Under the pieces are notes generated by a model. It did no database searches and was not told the origin of the DNA. It saw nothing but the letters and a program-made list of their open reading frames with translations. The translations under genes and the position numbers were made by a program. Shown in pieces: positions 35,564-46,021 of a stretch of 64,000 bases of DNA. Numbering within the stretch: the first letter of the stretch is position 1; each line of letters starts with the position of its first letter. This stretch comes from Vanrija pseudolonga (Eukaryota > Basidiomycota > Tremellomycetes > Trichosporonales > Trichosporonaceae): positions 3,534,001 through 3,598,000 of the forward strand of contig NC_085850.1 in NCBI RefSeq assembly GCF_020906515.1, in the 5' to 3' direction.

Positions 35564-36275
35564 CTAGTCGTTAAGAATGACGCCAACCTCGTCCACGCCG
35601 CCGGCCCGCGGGTCAGCGAAGACGTCGACGCCGGCCGCGAGCGAGTCGATGAGGAGCTGGAGGCGTGCAGGGCCGAGCGTCGGGTCAGACTGGGTGGGGC
35701 ATCAGCAAGCTGCTCATCCAATATTTACACCTGGGTCTCCCGCCCCAACCCCAACTCACAGCACGCAGCGCCTCGAGGTCGCCGCCAAAGCCCTCGACCA
35801 GCCGGTCCATGTACACGCGCTTGAAGCGCGCGCGCCTGTCGTCCGCCTCGGTATCCTCCACGCCAGCGGGGGGGAGGAAGCTGGGGATGTCCCGTGGGGG
35901 AGGGGAGGGCGAGAGGGTCGGCCCGCGCTGCTGCGTGCGCTGCTGGCGGGACGGGCCAGCCTCGGCGGCGGGCACAGCGGCGCGCTTGGGCGGTGGTGCG
36001 TCGTCGTCACTGTCGCTGTCGGAGTCGGAGTCGGAGTCGCTGTCGCTCGAGTCGGAGCTGGAGGATTCTGAAGAGGACGATGAGGAAGAAGAAGACGACG
36101 AGGACGACGCGCCGTCAACGTCCATCTTGCCGTCCGCCTTGGCCTCCTCGTCGTCGCTTGACTCGTCGTCGTCGCTCGAGTCGCCGCTCTCGTCCGACGA
36201 CGTAGCGTACGACGCCTGCCTCCTTCTCCTCTTACGTGGCCTGCGTGCGGCCGGTGCGCTAGACTCGGCGGCCAT
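35564..36275 (-). CDS. RSA3: Ribosome assembly protein 3
   Basis: Two exons (36275-35760, 35689-35564) encode 213 residues. The start at 36275 (CGCACCATGGCC) has a strong context. The N-terminus is a basic RRPRKRRRR signal, followed by an acidic Ser/Asp/Glu tract (about 25-90) of the casein-kinase-2 type seen in nucleolar proteins. The family domain is at the C-terminus: RFKRVYMDRLVEGFGGDLEALR, then after the intron LGPARLQLLIDSLAAGVDVF. Rsa3 acts in an early 60S pre-ribosome with Dbp6. The gene is convergent with the giant PH gene, with 121 bp between stops. Confidence 0.85.
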
Positions 36276-36516
36276 GGTGCGTGTGTGTGTGGGTGTGGGT
36301 GGTGTTGTTATCGAGCTCAACCCGTGACGACAGGCAGATCGAAGTGGATCAGAATGAACTTTTTGGTGTTACGTAAAAGGTCAAAATACTCCCGCTCTCC
36401 ATCTGCATCTCAGGTCCGACCCCCACACCTCCCCTCCCTCCTTCCCTTCAGGTGCGTTTTTATGCATGCAGCGAAGGCTGCAGACAGACAAAAGAGCTGC
36501 GTGCTCGCGCACGCGC

Positions 36517-36608
36517 TGACCACTGACAGGATCGAACTGCCGACCTTTGCATTACTGATAACCATCGAGTTATTAGTACAATGCTCTAACCAGCTGAGCT
36601 AAGCGGCC
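36517..36608 (-). tRNA. tRNA-Ile (AAU) with an 18-nt intron
   Basis: The minus strand gives acceptor arms GGCCGCT/AGTGGTC, D arm GCTC..GAGC, anticodon stem TTGTA/TGCAA, and loop CT-AAT-A with an 18-nt intron directly after base 37. The T arm GGCAG-TTCGATC-CTGTC and discriminator A complete it. Anticodon AAU (read as IAU) decodes Ile. Confidence 0.9.
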
Positions 36609-37250
36609 TTGAGATGTTATCGTGTTCGAGGCGAGCAGCGGTGGGTTACGACGATGCTGGAGGGGGGTGCTATGCTCGTATGGCGTCCACTAGCAGACTT
36701 GCGGGCGCGCTGGATGGTTGCTGTGCGCTTGCATCATGGGCAAGTTCGTGATGCCACGCACGCGAGCTCGGGCGTGTGGCTGCCGCTCGTCTGAGATGAT
36801 CGACGATGATGTGCCACCCAGTTTGTGCCACCTGTCTGTCACTGCCCCGTCGCCGCCACGAACAGTACGACGCATGCACAGCCGGTACGTCGGCCCCAAG
36901 TTCATGTAAGTCACGCCACACTACAGCTTGTAGACCATAACGCTCGTGGGCCATCGAGCCTAACGCGTCTTGGCAACCAGCAGTGCCATACGCCAGTGCA
37001 CACCGCTTCGTGGCTGGCATCGCCCACTGCCCATCATGTTCCACACACAAGCACACGTCACGTCAGGATTGGTGGGCGATCTCTTCTCGAATGCCCAGAT
37101 CTCTAAGTTGTTGATGAGATCTTAGTGTCTAGCATTCTGGCATTCCAGATCCGCGGTTCGTGGCGCTTGCATGCCAAGGCCAGAGAGATAAATGCCGTGT
37201 TGGTGGATGCCACTGCTGCACCCACCCGCCTCAACCCATCAACAACTACC
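36609..37250. other. Intergenic region upstream of the surface-protein island
   Basis: No supported gene. An ATAAAT element at about 37190 lies ~60 bp before the start of the next gene and may be its TATA box. Confidence 0.45.
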
Positions 37251-37816
37251 ATGCGTGTCGCCGCCATCCTCCTCGCTGCAACTGGTACGTCTCCAAGAAA
37301 GCCCAGCTGACGCCAGCCGCCTCGGCCAGCCTCGTCCCCCGCCAATCCCCGCTCGGTACGGTGCCGCAGGCCTGCGTCAGCAAGTGCATGAACTGGGATA
37401 ACGTCGTGGGCTGCTCGGCCACCAACACGTCGGCGTGCACAAACGCCTGCACGGTAAGATGCGTCTCCAGACAGCGCTGACACCAGCAATCAAACTTCAA
37501 CCTCCTCAAAGACTGCCTCACGTGCTGGTACTCCACCCTCGGCATCGGCTCCGACGCGACCAACAACGCCATCGCGGCCATTGCGGCCGGGTGCAACTCG
37601 ATCAACATGCCCATCAGCGGTGGCGGGACGATGACTGGCGGCATGGGCATGAGTGCTGGCACCACCATGTCTGGCACCTCGGCCGCTGGCGCGGCCAACA
37701 CCGCGAGCACGAGCAAGGCTGCGGCTACCAGTGTTGCGCCCAAGTCTGGTGCGCGGGCCGTCGTTGCGCCTGTCGGCCTCGTCGGTGCTGCTCTGGTCGC
37801 CGCAGTTGTGCTCTGA
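37251..37816 (+). CDS. GPI-anchored eight-cysteine surface protein, member 1
   Basis: Three exons (37251-37284, 37317-37453, 37487-37816) encode 166 residues. The signal peptide MRVAAILLAATAASA is split by a phase-1 intron. Mature eight-Cys domain: CVSKC, x8, C, x7, CTNAC, x10, CLTC, x22, C. A phase-0 intron falls one residue after the fifth Cys. A Gly/Met/Ser/Thr stalk follows, then a GPI-type tail: small residues (KSGA), then VVAPVGLVGAALVAAVVL to the stop. LVPRQ before the domain resembles a Kex2-like processing site. The function is unknown. The same pattern recurs in six more genes over the next 12 kb. Confidence 0.85.
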
Positions 37817-38212
37817 GTGCACAGGTGATTGGGCCACGCTCCCATACACGGTGGAGCGGTTGCTTGTATCGGATACGTTCATTTGGTTTGGCAGTTTCGT
37901 TTGTGGCTATGAATTGCTTTGGTCGTGACGAGGAGCTGATTCGGGCACTTGGAGTGTGGCGATGCGGCCTCCGTTGGTAGGCGTCGGTCTTCACACAAAT
38001 ACAGGACACACGTTTCACAGTGCATGCATGACTGCAACTAGTAGTTTTCACCTACCAGACCTTCGGAGTCCACCCCGAAATGGCTGTAAACACGAAGCGT
38101 GAACAATAGGCGGAAGGTAGCCTTGCGCATTGTTTCCTTTGTGGCGCTCGACCCATAAATACCAGCCATGTAGTACGGGGCCTTTCGTTACCACCCCTCT
38201 CCCTCCCCCCCA
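37817..38212. promoter_or_regulatory. Intergenic region with TATA box of the 38213 mucin gene
   Basis: ATAAATA at 38155-38161 lies exactly 58 bp before the ATG. The same heptamer sits at the same distance in the paralogue at 39167. A CT-rich leader follows. Confidence 0.6.
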
Positions 38213-38790
38213 ATGCTGGCCGCCACCCTCCTCCTCCTTGCGTCAGCGGGTAGGTCCTCCACGAGAGCCAACTAACACCAGCTTCCTCCGTCGCCCTCCA
38301 TGCCCGGCAGGACGGCAGCGGCACCTCGTCCGCCGTGTCGGCCACGGACGCGAGCAGCTCGGACACGCCAAGCATCACCGGCAGTGCCTCGGACGTGTCG
38401 ATCGTCACGAGTAGCAGCTCGGACTCAAGCGTGGTCAGCACCGCCCTCCAGTCCGACCCCGCTTCGTCCACCCCCACTACCAGTCCTGCCTCCCCTCCGC
38501 CGAAGGTCACCGTCACCTTGACGGCGATCGACACGCAGCTCATCCTCGCGCCGTCGACGTCGTCAGTGCCCAGCACCATGCCCTCATCAATGGCGGGGAT
38601 GGGGATGAACATGGGCTCCATGACCCCCTTTGCGTCTGCGTCCTCGAGCCCATCGGGCCCAATGAGCATGGCAGGCCACTCTCACTCGGCTTTTCCGTCC
38701 ACCTCGCCCTCGAAGGCCAGCGGCGCCCGCACGCTCGTGGTCCCCGGCGCGGTGGTTGCCGCTGCAGTCATTGCTGCCGCCGTGTTCTAG
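38213..38790 (+). CDS. GPI-anchored Ser/Thr-rich mucin-like protein
   Basis: Two exons (38213-38249, 38282-38790) encode 181 residues. The signal peptide MLAATLLLLASA is interrupted by a 32-nt phase-1 intron, and LHARQDG suggests Kex2-type cleavage. The rest is Ser/Thr/Ala/Pro-rich without cysteines, hence probably heavily O-mannosylated. It ends with ASGARTLVVPGAVVAAAVIAAAVF, a GPI-attachment tail. It is a tandem paralogue of the gene at 39167. Likely a cell-wall mannoprotein; no specific role is visible. Confidence 0.8.
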
Positions 38791-39166
38791 ACACAAAATG
38801 CATCTATATATCTAGTACTGTACGTATGACTTGTTTTGGCAGTAATGAGAAGGGGCATATGGCGCGAAAAGCTGGCGAGTGGCACTCCATCCCCATCTCC
38901 TTCGGCACGCCGCGGCGTTCTATTGCTGGACACACGTTCAAGCCCCACGCAGAGCTACACCTCCTTTGGCCTACTCGACCTTCGGCAGCCATCGGAATCC
39001 GAGGTAAAGAAGTAAGCACTAACAATAGATGGATGGACGGACGTTGCTGCATCGATGGAAGGACGGGCACTGCTGCATCGGTGGCGCTTCGGCCTGGGCG
39101 CTGCGCAATAAATACCCGTGTGTCCTTTCCCTCCTCCCCCCTCCCCCCCAAACACACATCACCACA
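38791..39166. promoter_or_regulatory. Intergenic region with TATA box of the 39167 mucin gene
   Basis: ATAAATA at 39109-39115 lies 58 bp before the ATG. The 3' flank of the upstream gene carries AGTACTGTAC (38814-38823), which recurs after the next gene (39817-39826). Confidence 0.6.
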
Positions 39167-39796
39167 ATGCTGGCCACGACCCTCCTCCTACTCCTTGTGT
39201 CAGCGGGTAGGTCTCCCCACGAGAGTCAACTGACACCAGCGCCCGCTACCGCCCTCCGTGTGCGGCAGGATGGCGGCGCGTCGGCGACGGACTTGGTGCC
39301 GAGCGGCGCAGGCAGCAGCAGCGTGGAGACGAGCGCGATCACCCTCGCCGTCCCTTTCGACTTGGCCCAGGCCAGCCCCACCAGTGTCCCTTCCTCCCCC
39401 ACCACCACTGCGACCGAGCTCCTCCTCGCGACGACTGTCGAGGAGGCTCTCCGGAGCTCTGCTTCGTTGACGAGGCCGCTCACGAAGGTCTCCTCGGCCC
39501 CCGCTGTTGTGGCGCCGTCGAACGTGCCGGCCCAGAAGAGCACGTCTAGCAACTCGCCCTCGACGTCGGAAGCGCCTTCGGCGCCCGAGGCACCATCGAG
39601 GGGGGGCCCGGCGCCTGCACCGGAGGCACCATCGAAGGGGGGAGGGGCAGCACCCGCGCCGGACATGCCATCGAAGTCGGATGGAGCGCCGGCATCTGAC
39701 GCATCATCACCACCGTCAGATAGCAGTGGCGCCGGCGCCCTCGTCGTCCCAGGCGCTTTGGTCGCTGCTGCGGTTGTTGCGGCGGCCGTATTCTAG
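39167..39796 (+). CDS. GPI-anchored Ala/Pro/Ser-rich mucin-like protein, tandem paralogue
   Basis: Two exons (39167-39206, 39240-39796) encode 198 residues. The signal peptide MLATTLLLLLVSA and the intron inside it closely match the gene at 38213, including the CCACGAGAG(C/T)CAACT core. LRVRQDG is the probable processing site. The stalk contains three imperfect repeats of APAPEAPSKGG type (about residues 130-165) and no cysteines. The tail GAGALVVPGALVAAAVVAAAVF is GPI-like. Stalk length is probably variable. Confidence 0.8.
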   Translation: MLATTLLLLLVSAGRSPHESQLTPAPATALRVRQDGGASATDLVPSGAGSSSVETSAITLAVPFDLAQASPTSVPSSPTTTATELLLATTVEEALRSSASLTRPLTKVSSAPAVVAPSNVPAQKSTSSNSPSTSEAPSAPEAPSRGGPAPAPEAPSKGGGAAPAPDMPSKSDGAPASDASSPPSDSSGAGALVVPGALVAAAVVAAAVF

Positions 39797-40006
39797 CCAC
39801 ACAACTCCCCCGTGAATAGTACTGTACATACCTATTGGACGATGTAACTGTGAAGGTTGCCGCTGCATTGTGTTCGACTTACAGCAGGGAATCCGGGCAT
39901 GAACAATAGCTGCTGTCGCGCAACTTTTCCCAACGCAAAACTTCGTACTGCCTGTATAATAACCACCAGTGTGCTAGATGCATTGTGTCCCATCTACTCA
40001 CACATC

Positions 40007-40918
40007 ATGCTCCTCGCCCTCGCCCTCCTAGCACCAGTACTAGCCCGCCCCGCCAATCCACGGCAGTACGGCGGCGCGCTGCCGCCCAGCTGCGTCTCAT
40101 CATGCGGGACATATACCAACATCGTGGGCACCTGCTCAACCGTGACTCCGACGCCTGACTGCTCCCGGATCTGCCTCGTAAGGAGCTAGCCAGCTGTATG
40201 TATCGCCAGCGGCTGATGACCCCAGCAACGGAACTTTGCCGACATTTCAGTGTGCATGCTGTGCCTGTATCCCGCGCTGGGGAGCAGCACCGACGAGACC
40301 AACGCCGCTATCGTGGCGTACGGGCAGGGGTGTGCCGCTATCGGCTTCCCCGTGCAGCTTCCCCCCGGTGTGACGACCGCCTGGGTTGCTTTCACTACTG
40401 GCGGCTCGACGGACGGAGGTGGCGGCGCATGGGGAGGGGCGGGCGCGCCAGCGACGTCGGAGAGCTGGGTCCAAGCCACGGCTGGGGCGGAGACTGGTTC
40501 CGCTGCGGCCTGGGGAACAAGTGCATCGGGCACGGCATGGGCCCCGGACACCACTGGCCCAGCCGCCTCGTGGGAAACTGGCTCCTCCCCAGCCTCGTGG
40601 GCACCTGGCTCCTCCCAAGGCTCATGGGCAAGTGGCTCTGTCTCTGCTGCATGGCCTACCCGAGCGTCGGGCACAGCGAAGGCCGCGGGATGGACGGATG
40701 CCCCCGGCGCCTCGAAGGCAGGTAGCGGCTACGGTAGCGGCAGGGGCGGGTACGGGGGCCCGGCGAGGGGGGGAGCATCTCGCGCTTTCCGCCGTTCTCG
40801 GCCACGAGCAGCTACGCGCCGCTTGCTACGGGCGGGGGGTGGCTGGTGCACAAGTCTGATGCTAAGGCCGTTGGGGTGTCGGCTTTATTTGTGGGAGCGT
40901 GTGTTGGCTTGGCTTTGA
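40007..40918 (+). CDS. Eight-cysteine surface protein, member 2, with a frame-ambiguous C-terminus
   Basis: Exon 1 is 40007-40177 and exon 2 starts at 40226. The signal peptide MLLALALLAPVLA has lost the intron found in the other members. Domain: CVSSC, x9, C, x8, CSRIC, x10, CMLC, x22, C, closest to member 3. A Gly/Trp/Ser/Thr stalk with repeated SWxxGSS segments follows. As sequenced, the frame ends at 40918 with an Arg-rich, non-anchor tail of 287 residues in total. In the next frame, downstream of a G7 run (40767-40773), the DNA encodes a typical anchor tail (DAKAVGVSALFVGACVGLAL) ending at 40932. Either a one-base slip or a very short intron would explain it. Confidence 0.7.
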
Positions 40919-40932
40919 TGGTTGGGTTGTAG

Positions 40933-41308
40933 ATTCTGCATGCACTAGACACCCCTCTGAGGTTGGTTGTTGTTGGGGCCGGGGTTCCTTTGACAGCGGC
41001 TGGCTGCTCAGCTCCTGCTGCTAGCAACCTTTGTCTTGTTGTTGGTTTCGTCCCGTTCGTGGCACCGAGCCTTCCTGCTTCATGCGGAATCTGTGTCGTG
41101 GTCTCGTGGCAGCAATGTCATGGAGGCAATTAATAACTTTGGCTGTCCTCCAAAGGCTGTCAACGGGCCCAGGAACTGAAACACCACCAGCGAGCAAGCA
41201 TTGTTGTGGGACAATAGCCTTCCTCCTTCCCCTCCGCGAGTGGCCCGTCGAGCTTTGTATATGGGACAGTCTCGCCTCGGGATCCATTGTCTCGTCTCTC
41301 CAAAGACC
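40933..41308. other. Intergenic region between members 2 and 3
   Basis: No gene. A TATATGG element near 41258, about 50 bp before the next ATG, may be its TATA box. Confidence 0.4.
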
Positions 41309-41858
41309 ATGCTCGCCACCGCCTTCGTCCTCCTGCTATCCCGTAAGTTGTTCCCCGGGGGCACAGCTCACGCAGTGCCACTCTCGTTCGCGCAGTACAC
41401 GGGTGCGATCCCCGCGTCGTGCGTGGACACATGCACAACGTACACCAACATCCTGGGGCAGTGCGACACGGCGAAACCAACGGCAGACTGCACGCGAATC
41501 TGCGTGGTATGTAGTCGCCAGTGGACACCCCGCTCACACACAGCAAAGCAACTATGACCTCCTGGCCATGTGCATCGTGTGCCTCTACGAGGCCGACAAC
41601 ACCGCCCCGGGCATCATCAACGCCGCGGTCACGCAGTACGCTGCTGGGTGTGCCGCCGTCGGGTGGCCCGTGCACCAGCGGCCCAACGTCACCGGCACCG
41701 GCTTGGGCGCTGGGAACCCGTACGGTGGGGCGGCGGCGACGAGCAGCCCGGTGGGGGCAGCACCGAGCGCGTCGGTGAAGTCGGGGGCAGGGGTGCTCGC
41801 TACACCAGCTTTACTGAGCCTGCTTGCCTTCGGGCTGATGGTGATGGCGGCGGTTTGA
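41309..41858 (+). CDS. GPI-anchored eight-cysteine surface protein, member 3
   Basis: Three exons (41309-41342, 41376-41506, 41544-41858) encode 159 residues. The signal peptide is MLATAFVLLLSLPLSFA, with the phase-1 intron in it. Domain: CVDTC, x9, C, x8, CTRIC, x10, CIVC, x22, C. The phase-0 intron lies one residue after the fifth Cys. A very short Gly/Ala/Ser stalk leads to a GPI tail (SVKSGAGVLATPALLSLLAF and more). It shares TYTNI and PTADC/PTPDC with member 2, so these two are the youngest duplicates of the set. Confidence 0.85.
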
Positions 41859-42627
41859 GGGGCAGAGTTGATGCCGTTTATAATGTGTAACAGACGCTTG
41901 AGAAGCCGCCCAGTGCCCCACTGCCAAGCCTGCCGAGCTCGGCACCGTCCTCGCCTCCGACTCACTCTCCCTCACCGTCTCATCTTGGCAAGCATGCAGG
42001 ATCTAGGGCGGAGCGGGCAACTGTTACACGCGTCGGCGACGCGTGGGGCGGCCCGAGCGGGCGGCCGGGGTGGCGTGGCGGCGCACGCGCCACATGCCAT
42101 GCCACATTCGCCACTCCGTCTCTCTTCCATGCCGTTCACGCCGATTTGAGGTGCATCGACGCGACAGCGACCGGACGACCGAGTGGTGCGCGTCGCTGTC
42201 GATTCTTGGCGCGACACGCGTCACGAGCGGTGATACTTGCTTGACCACTTGCTTTGAGAGCCCCAAGCCAAACGCCGGCGCCTGAGCCCCCTCGCACCGG
42301 GGCACCGACACCTGCGCCACCGCGTTGTCAGATTTGAACCACCCCCCACCCACCACTCCCCCACCGGCCACGACCGCACATGCATTCCGCCGAGATGCCG
42401 ACGGCGATGGCGGCGCGTGTGTCCTCATTCCACTGTCAGGTCAGTCAGGTCGGATTCTCCTCGCCTCGTGTTTGTGGCGTCAGTACACTCGACGCCAGGC
42501 CGTGCGCCGAGTCGTCCACAACTTCCCGCTCGCTGCTGGCTCGACTTTAGATATCAACGACTCACTCTCGCCCACTAACCCACGTTCTCTACCTTTCTCC
42601 TCTAGCTCCCCTCCTCACTCTCTCAGC
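41859..42627. other. Intergenic region between members 3 and 4
   Basis: No gene supported. GC-rich first half, CT-rich leader (42580-42627) before the next start. Confidence 0.4.
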
Positions 42628-43485
42628 ATGCTCCCCGTCCTCCTCCTCCTCGCTGGCGGTGAGTCTGCTCCGCTTCCTTGCTTCCCTGCTAACTCTCCCC
42701 CAGTCGCCACCGCAACCCCGCTCAACCCCTTCCACAACCTCTTCGCGCGCCAGGCCGTGCCGAGCGCGACCCCCTCCGACCTCGGCATCCCGCCCGCGTG
42801 CACCGCGTCGTGTGCTCCCTTCCTCACCATCTACAACGCGTGCCAGACCGGCGCCATCTCCGAGTGTCTCCAGGTGTGCCAGGTGCGTTTATGGCAACAA
42901 CCTGAGTCAACCGGGCCCGCGCGTCTGGAGGCCAGAGGTCCGAGCGTACTCCCTTTGCTGACCCTGCTCCCAGCCGAACAACTTCTCCGGTTTCCAGGCT
43001 TGCGCAACCTGCGTCCTCACCTCGCAGGGCGCGACCACCGCCGATGTCCAGAACGCCCTCATCCCCGTCGAGCAGGCGTGCGCGGCAGCCGGCGCGCCCA
43101 TTGGTACCGTCGGTGCGGCACCAACTGGCGCGGCCACTGCCACAGCTGCCGGTGCGGCTGGTAGCGCCGCCGCGACCGGTGCGGCCAGCCCAGGTGTCGG
43201 CACCGTCGCTGGCGCTGGTGCGTCTGGCACCAGCGTTGGTGTGGTGAACCCCAGCGCCGGTGTCGGTGCCGTTTCGACCCCTGTTGCCGGTGCCGTCGGA
43301 GTAAGCTGTGGTCCCCTGCCCAAACTGACACTTAGTCCGCCTCTGCCCACCCGTCGGCCCCCGTGTCGGCAAGCGCCAGCGCCTCGGCTGGCGCCTCTGC
43401 CGCCGCCGCCAAGTCGTCGGCCAACAAGCTCGCTCCTTCGGCTGCCCTTGTCGCGGTCGGCATCGTCGCCATGCTCCTTCAGTAG
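42628..43485 (+). CDS. GPI-anchored eight-cysteine surface protein, member 4
   Basis: Four exons (42628-42658, 42704-42882, 42974-43300, 43336-43485) encode 228 residues. The signal peptide MLPVLLLLAG is split by a phase-1 intron, and NLFARQAV is a likely processing site. Domain: CTASC, x9, C, x7, CLQVC, x10, CATC, x22, C. An Ala/Gly/Thr/Val-rich stalk (about 115-200) with GAAPTGAAT-like repeats follows, then a GPI tail SSANKLAPSAALVAVGIVAM. It is convergent with member 5, only 38 bp between stops. Confidence 0.85.
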
Positions 43486-43523
43486 GCTGCATAGGCATAA
43501 TTATGGACATTATCGGTACTGTA

Positions 43524-44487
43524 CTAAAGGAAGGCGGCAAGCAGCGCGCCGAGGAAAAGGAGCGGGGTGTAGGTGGTGGCAGTGGCGGCGCCGTTGGGCT
43601 GGGCAGTAGTGCCACCGCTCGGCGCGGCACCAGATCCGGTGACCTTGGCTGGGGTCTGCTGTCAGCTTGGGGCGGCCATGGATAGCTCACGATTCCACCA
43701 GCGGAAGGGTTGCCCCCACTAGAGTTGGTAATGAGGCCGCTCGGCGAGGTGGGGGCAGACGCGCCGCCAGCGCCGCCGCCACTGGCCGCTGCGCCGCCCG
43801 ACGCCCCCGCACCAGAAGCACCACCGGATGCGCCAGCGACCGCCGAGACGACGCCAGAAGCAGCGCCCGAGGCACCAGCCGCCGACGAGTTGGCGCCAGA
43901 GCCAGAGGCAGAGGCGCTGACCCCAGAAGAGACGTTGGCGCCCGCGCCAGAAACGCTAGCTCCCGCGCCGGTAGCGTTGCTGCCAGAAGCGGCCGCGCTG
44001 GCGCCAGCAGCGCCGCCACTGCCAGTCGGGAGTCCGAGCGCGCTACAGTAGCAAATGTCAGCGTCTCTCTGCCACACCACACGCGCCACCACGCACCTCG
44101 CGCCGCCCATCGAGTTGAGCTGCGCGCACGCACTCGTCATCGAGTCGAGCACCTGCTGGAGCTGGGTCTTGGCCGAGGCCGAGATACCGTCCGCCCCCGC
44201 GACGCAGTTGACGCAGGTGGAGAACTGGGAGAAGGTCGAGGGCTGGGGTCAGCTGGGGGGAGATATCATACCTCACAGTGCACACGCTCAGACACGTCTG
44301 CGTATCGCCCGACACGCAGGCGCTGAAGACCGAGTTGACGGGCGCGCACTGCGAGCTGCACGACGACGGGACGGTGGGCATCTGCCTGAGATGCGGGGCG
44401 GCGAGGGTGCCTGGAGGGGTCAGATGCTAAGAGGACGCTGGTATCTGACTTACCGGCGAGGAAAAGGACCGGGAGGAGGGCGAGCAT
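43524..44487 (-). CDS. GPI-anchored eight-cysteine surface protein, member 5
   Basis: Five exons (44487-44454, 44410-44277, 44242-44097, 44042-43691, 43655-43524) encode 265 residues. The signal peptide MLALLPVLFLAG is split as in the other members. Domain: CSSQC, x9, C, x7, CLSVC, x10, CVNC, x25, C. The third intron follows the domain and the stalk is a long Gly/Ala/Ser repeat (about 120-235, units like SGAGASVSGAGA). The last exon ends with TTYTPLLFLGALLAAFL, a GPI-type tail. It is the only minus-strand member of the cluster. Confidence 0.85.
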
Positions 44488-44982
44488 AGCGAGTGTGTGT
44501 TTAAGGAGCGTGGTGAGTGGGCAAAGTCAAGACAGGCGAGAGAGTCTGAGAGAGATAGAGAGGTGGGGGAGAGGGTAGACCAGGTTAGAGGTTTCTTATA
44601 GCCTGAATGAGGAGGGAAACGCCGAAGGAGGGGAGGAGGAGGGAGAGGAGGGAGAGGAGGGAGAGGAGGGGGAGGAGGGAGAGGAGACCACCCCCTCGCC
44701 TCGTCGACTCTGGCTCAAACGTCAATGTGGCACCCCTGCTGATCGCCTACGCCCTGCTTCTCGTGCGTCCGCTCTAGTTAAAGATGCAACAGAGATGGGA
44801 CTGGCGGGGGTCTAGCTAGTGTCCTGCGCAGCATGGTACGCCAGATGTGCTGGGGAAGGGCCAAGCTCGACTGGTGCCCACAGATTGCCGCCAGACCGTC
44901 CGGTCCCCCTCGACATCGTCGTCCCGTTGGATCGCCACACTCCGATGCATCGACTCGCGGCATCGTAACAGACCTCTTCCGC
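44488..44982. other. Intergenic region with a 64-nt pure purine tract
   Basis: 44624-44687 contains only A and G on the plus strand, as tandem GGGAGAGGA units. A TATA-like CTTATAG near 44595 lies upstream of member 5 on its strand. No gene seen. Confidence 0.6.
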
Positions 44983-46021
44983 CTATCCCGCTATCCCCCT
45001 CGCGCACAAGCTCTCCCGCCCCACCTTGACGCCCGCATACCCCCCAAGGTGCACCCCGAGCCCAGCGTACTGCCTGAGCCTGGCCATACCAGTGACCCGC
45101 GTCTTGACGCTCGAAAAGCAGTGGTCGTCCTCCTGGCCATGGCAGAGGACGTACTTCTCGCTGTTGGGACCGGCGATCCACACCTCGCCCGCGGGGTGGC
45201 GGAACCCCCACTCGCGCAGCGGGAGATGCGGCACCATGTCGTTAAAGTTGACCACGTGCAGACTCTGTCCTGGGGGAAACGTCGCGTCGACATAGTCGGC
45301 CCAATGCCTGTTTCCCACACGCGGGGACGCGAACAGCCGCGCGTGCACTTCGGCGTGGGGGAGCGTTCGCTGTAAGTGGACTGCGAGGAGGTGGCCCAGT
45401 GCGCCGCCCAACGAGTGGCCCGCGACGAGGATGTGCTGTGCAGCGTCCCCCGCGATCGACCTCACGACGCCCTCTCGTACCCCCGGGGCCAAGCGGCGGA
45501 AGGTACGGTAGAAACCCTTGTGGAGGGTCACGCCTGCCGCTGACGCCCCGGGGAACTCGTCGTCTGTCGGCACCGCGCGCCGGATATCGAGGTCGTCCGC
45601 GACCGAGGCAAGCGAGTGCGGGTTCGTGCCTGCGACAACGACGACCGTTGAGCTGCCGTTATGCGCCACGAGCCCTGGCGTCAGCTTTGCCAAGGCGCAC
45701 ACCCACACCAGGGCGTCGCGCCGTGGTCGCCCCCGCTCTCGAGGACGGAGATGTTCCCCAGCGCCGTACAGTGCGGCCCGCATGCCCAGGCGGACGTTTC
45801 GCGGGGGCCGCAGTATACGAGTCTGAAGCAGTTAGCGTGGCCAAGCACCTGCGCGACGTACGCGGCGTACCGCGCCGCTTCGTGCACGAGGGAGAGCACC
45901 TCGTCCCGGGTCAAGTGCCGGCGGCGGTGGTGGTGGTCGAGCGGTAATGGCGCTGTGGTGAGGCTCTGAACAGGGCTGGTGCGGCGATGTACGGTAAGAG
46001 CGTGAGGAGCTGGTACCACAT
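44983..46021 (-). CDS. Secreted class-3 (Rhizomucor-type) lipase
   Basis: The model has exons 46021-45993, 45963-45707 and 45674-44983, giving 325 residues. The short first intron (29 nt, acceptor CAGAG) is the least certain call; it produces the signal-like start MWYQLLTLLPLTTAPLPL. Family marks are LTRDEVLSLVHEAARYAAY, an oxyanion-side VVVVAGTN, LHKGFYRTF, the nucleophile elbow GHSLGG, the Asp in NFNDMVPHLP, and GFRHPAGEVWI. A likely catalytic His is in GVHLGGYAG. Cysteines CGPHC and C..C near the end suggest disulphides. It should hydrolyse triacylglycerols or related esters outside the cell. It sits inside the surface-protein cluster. Confidence 0.82.
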
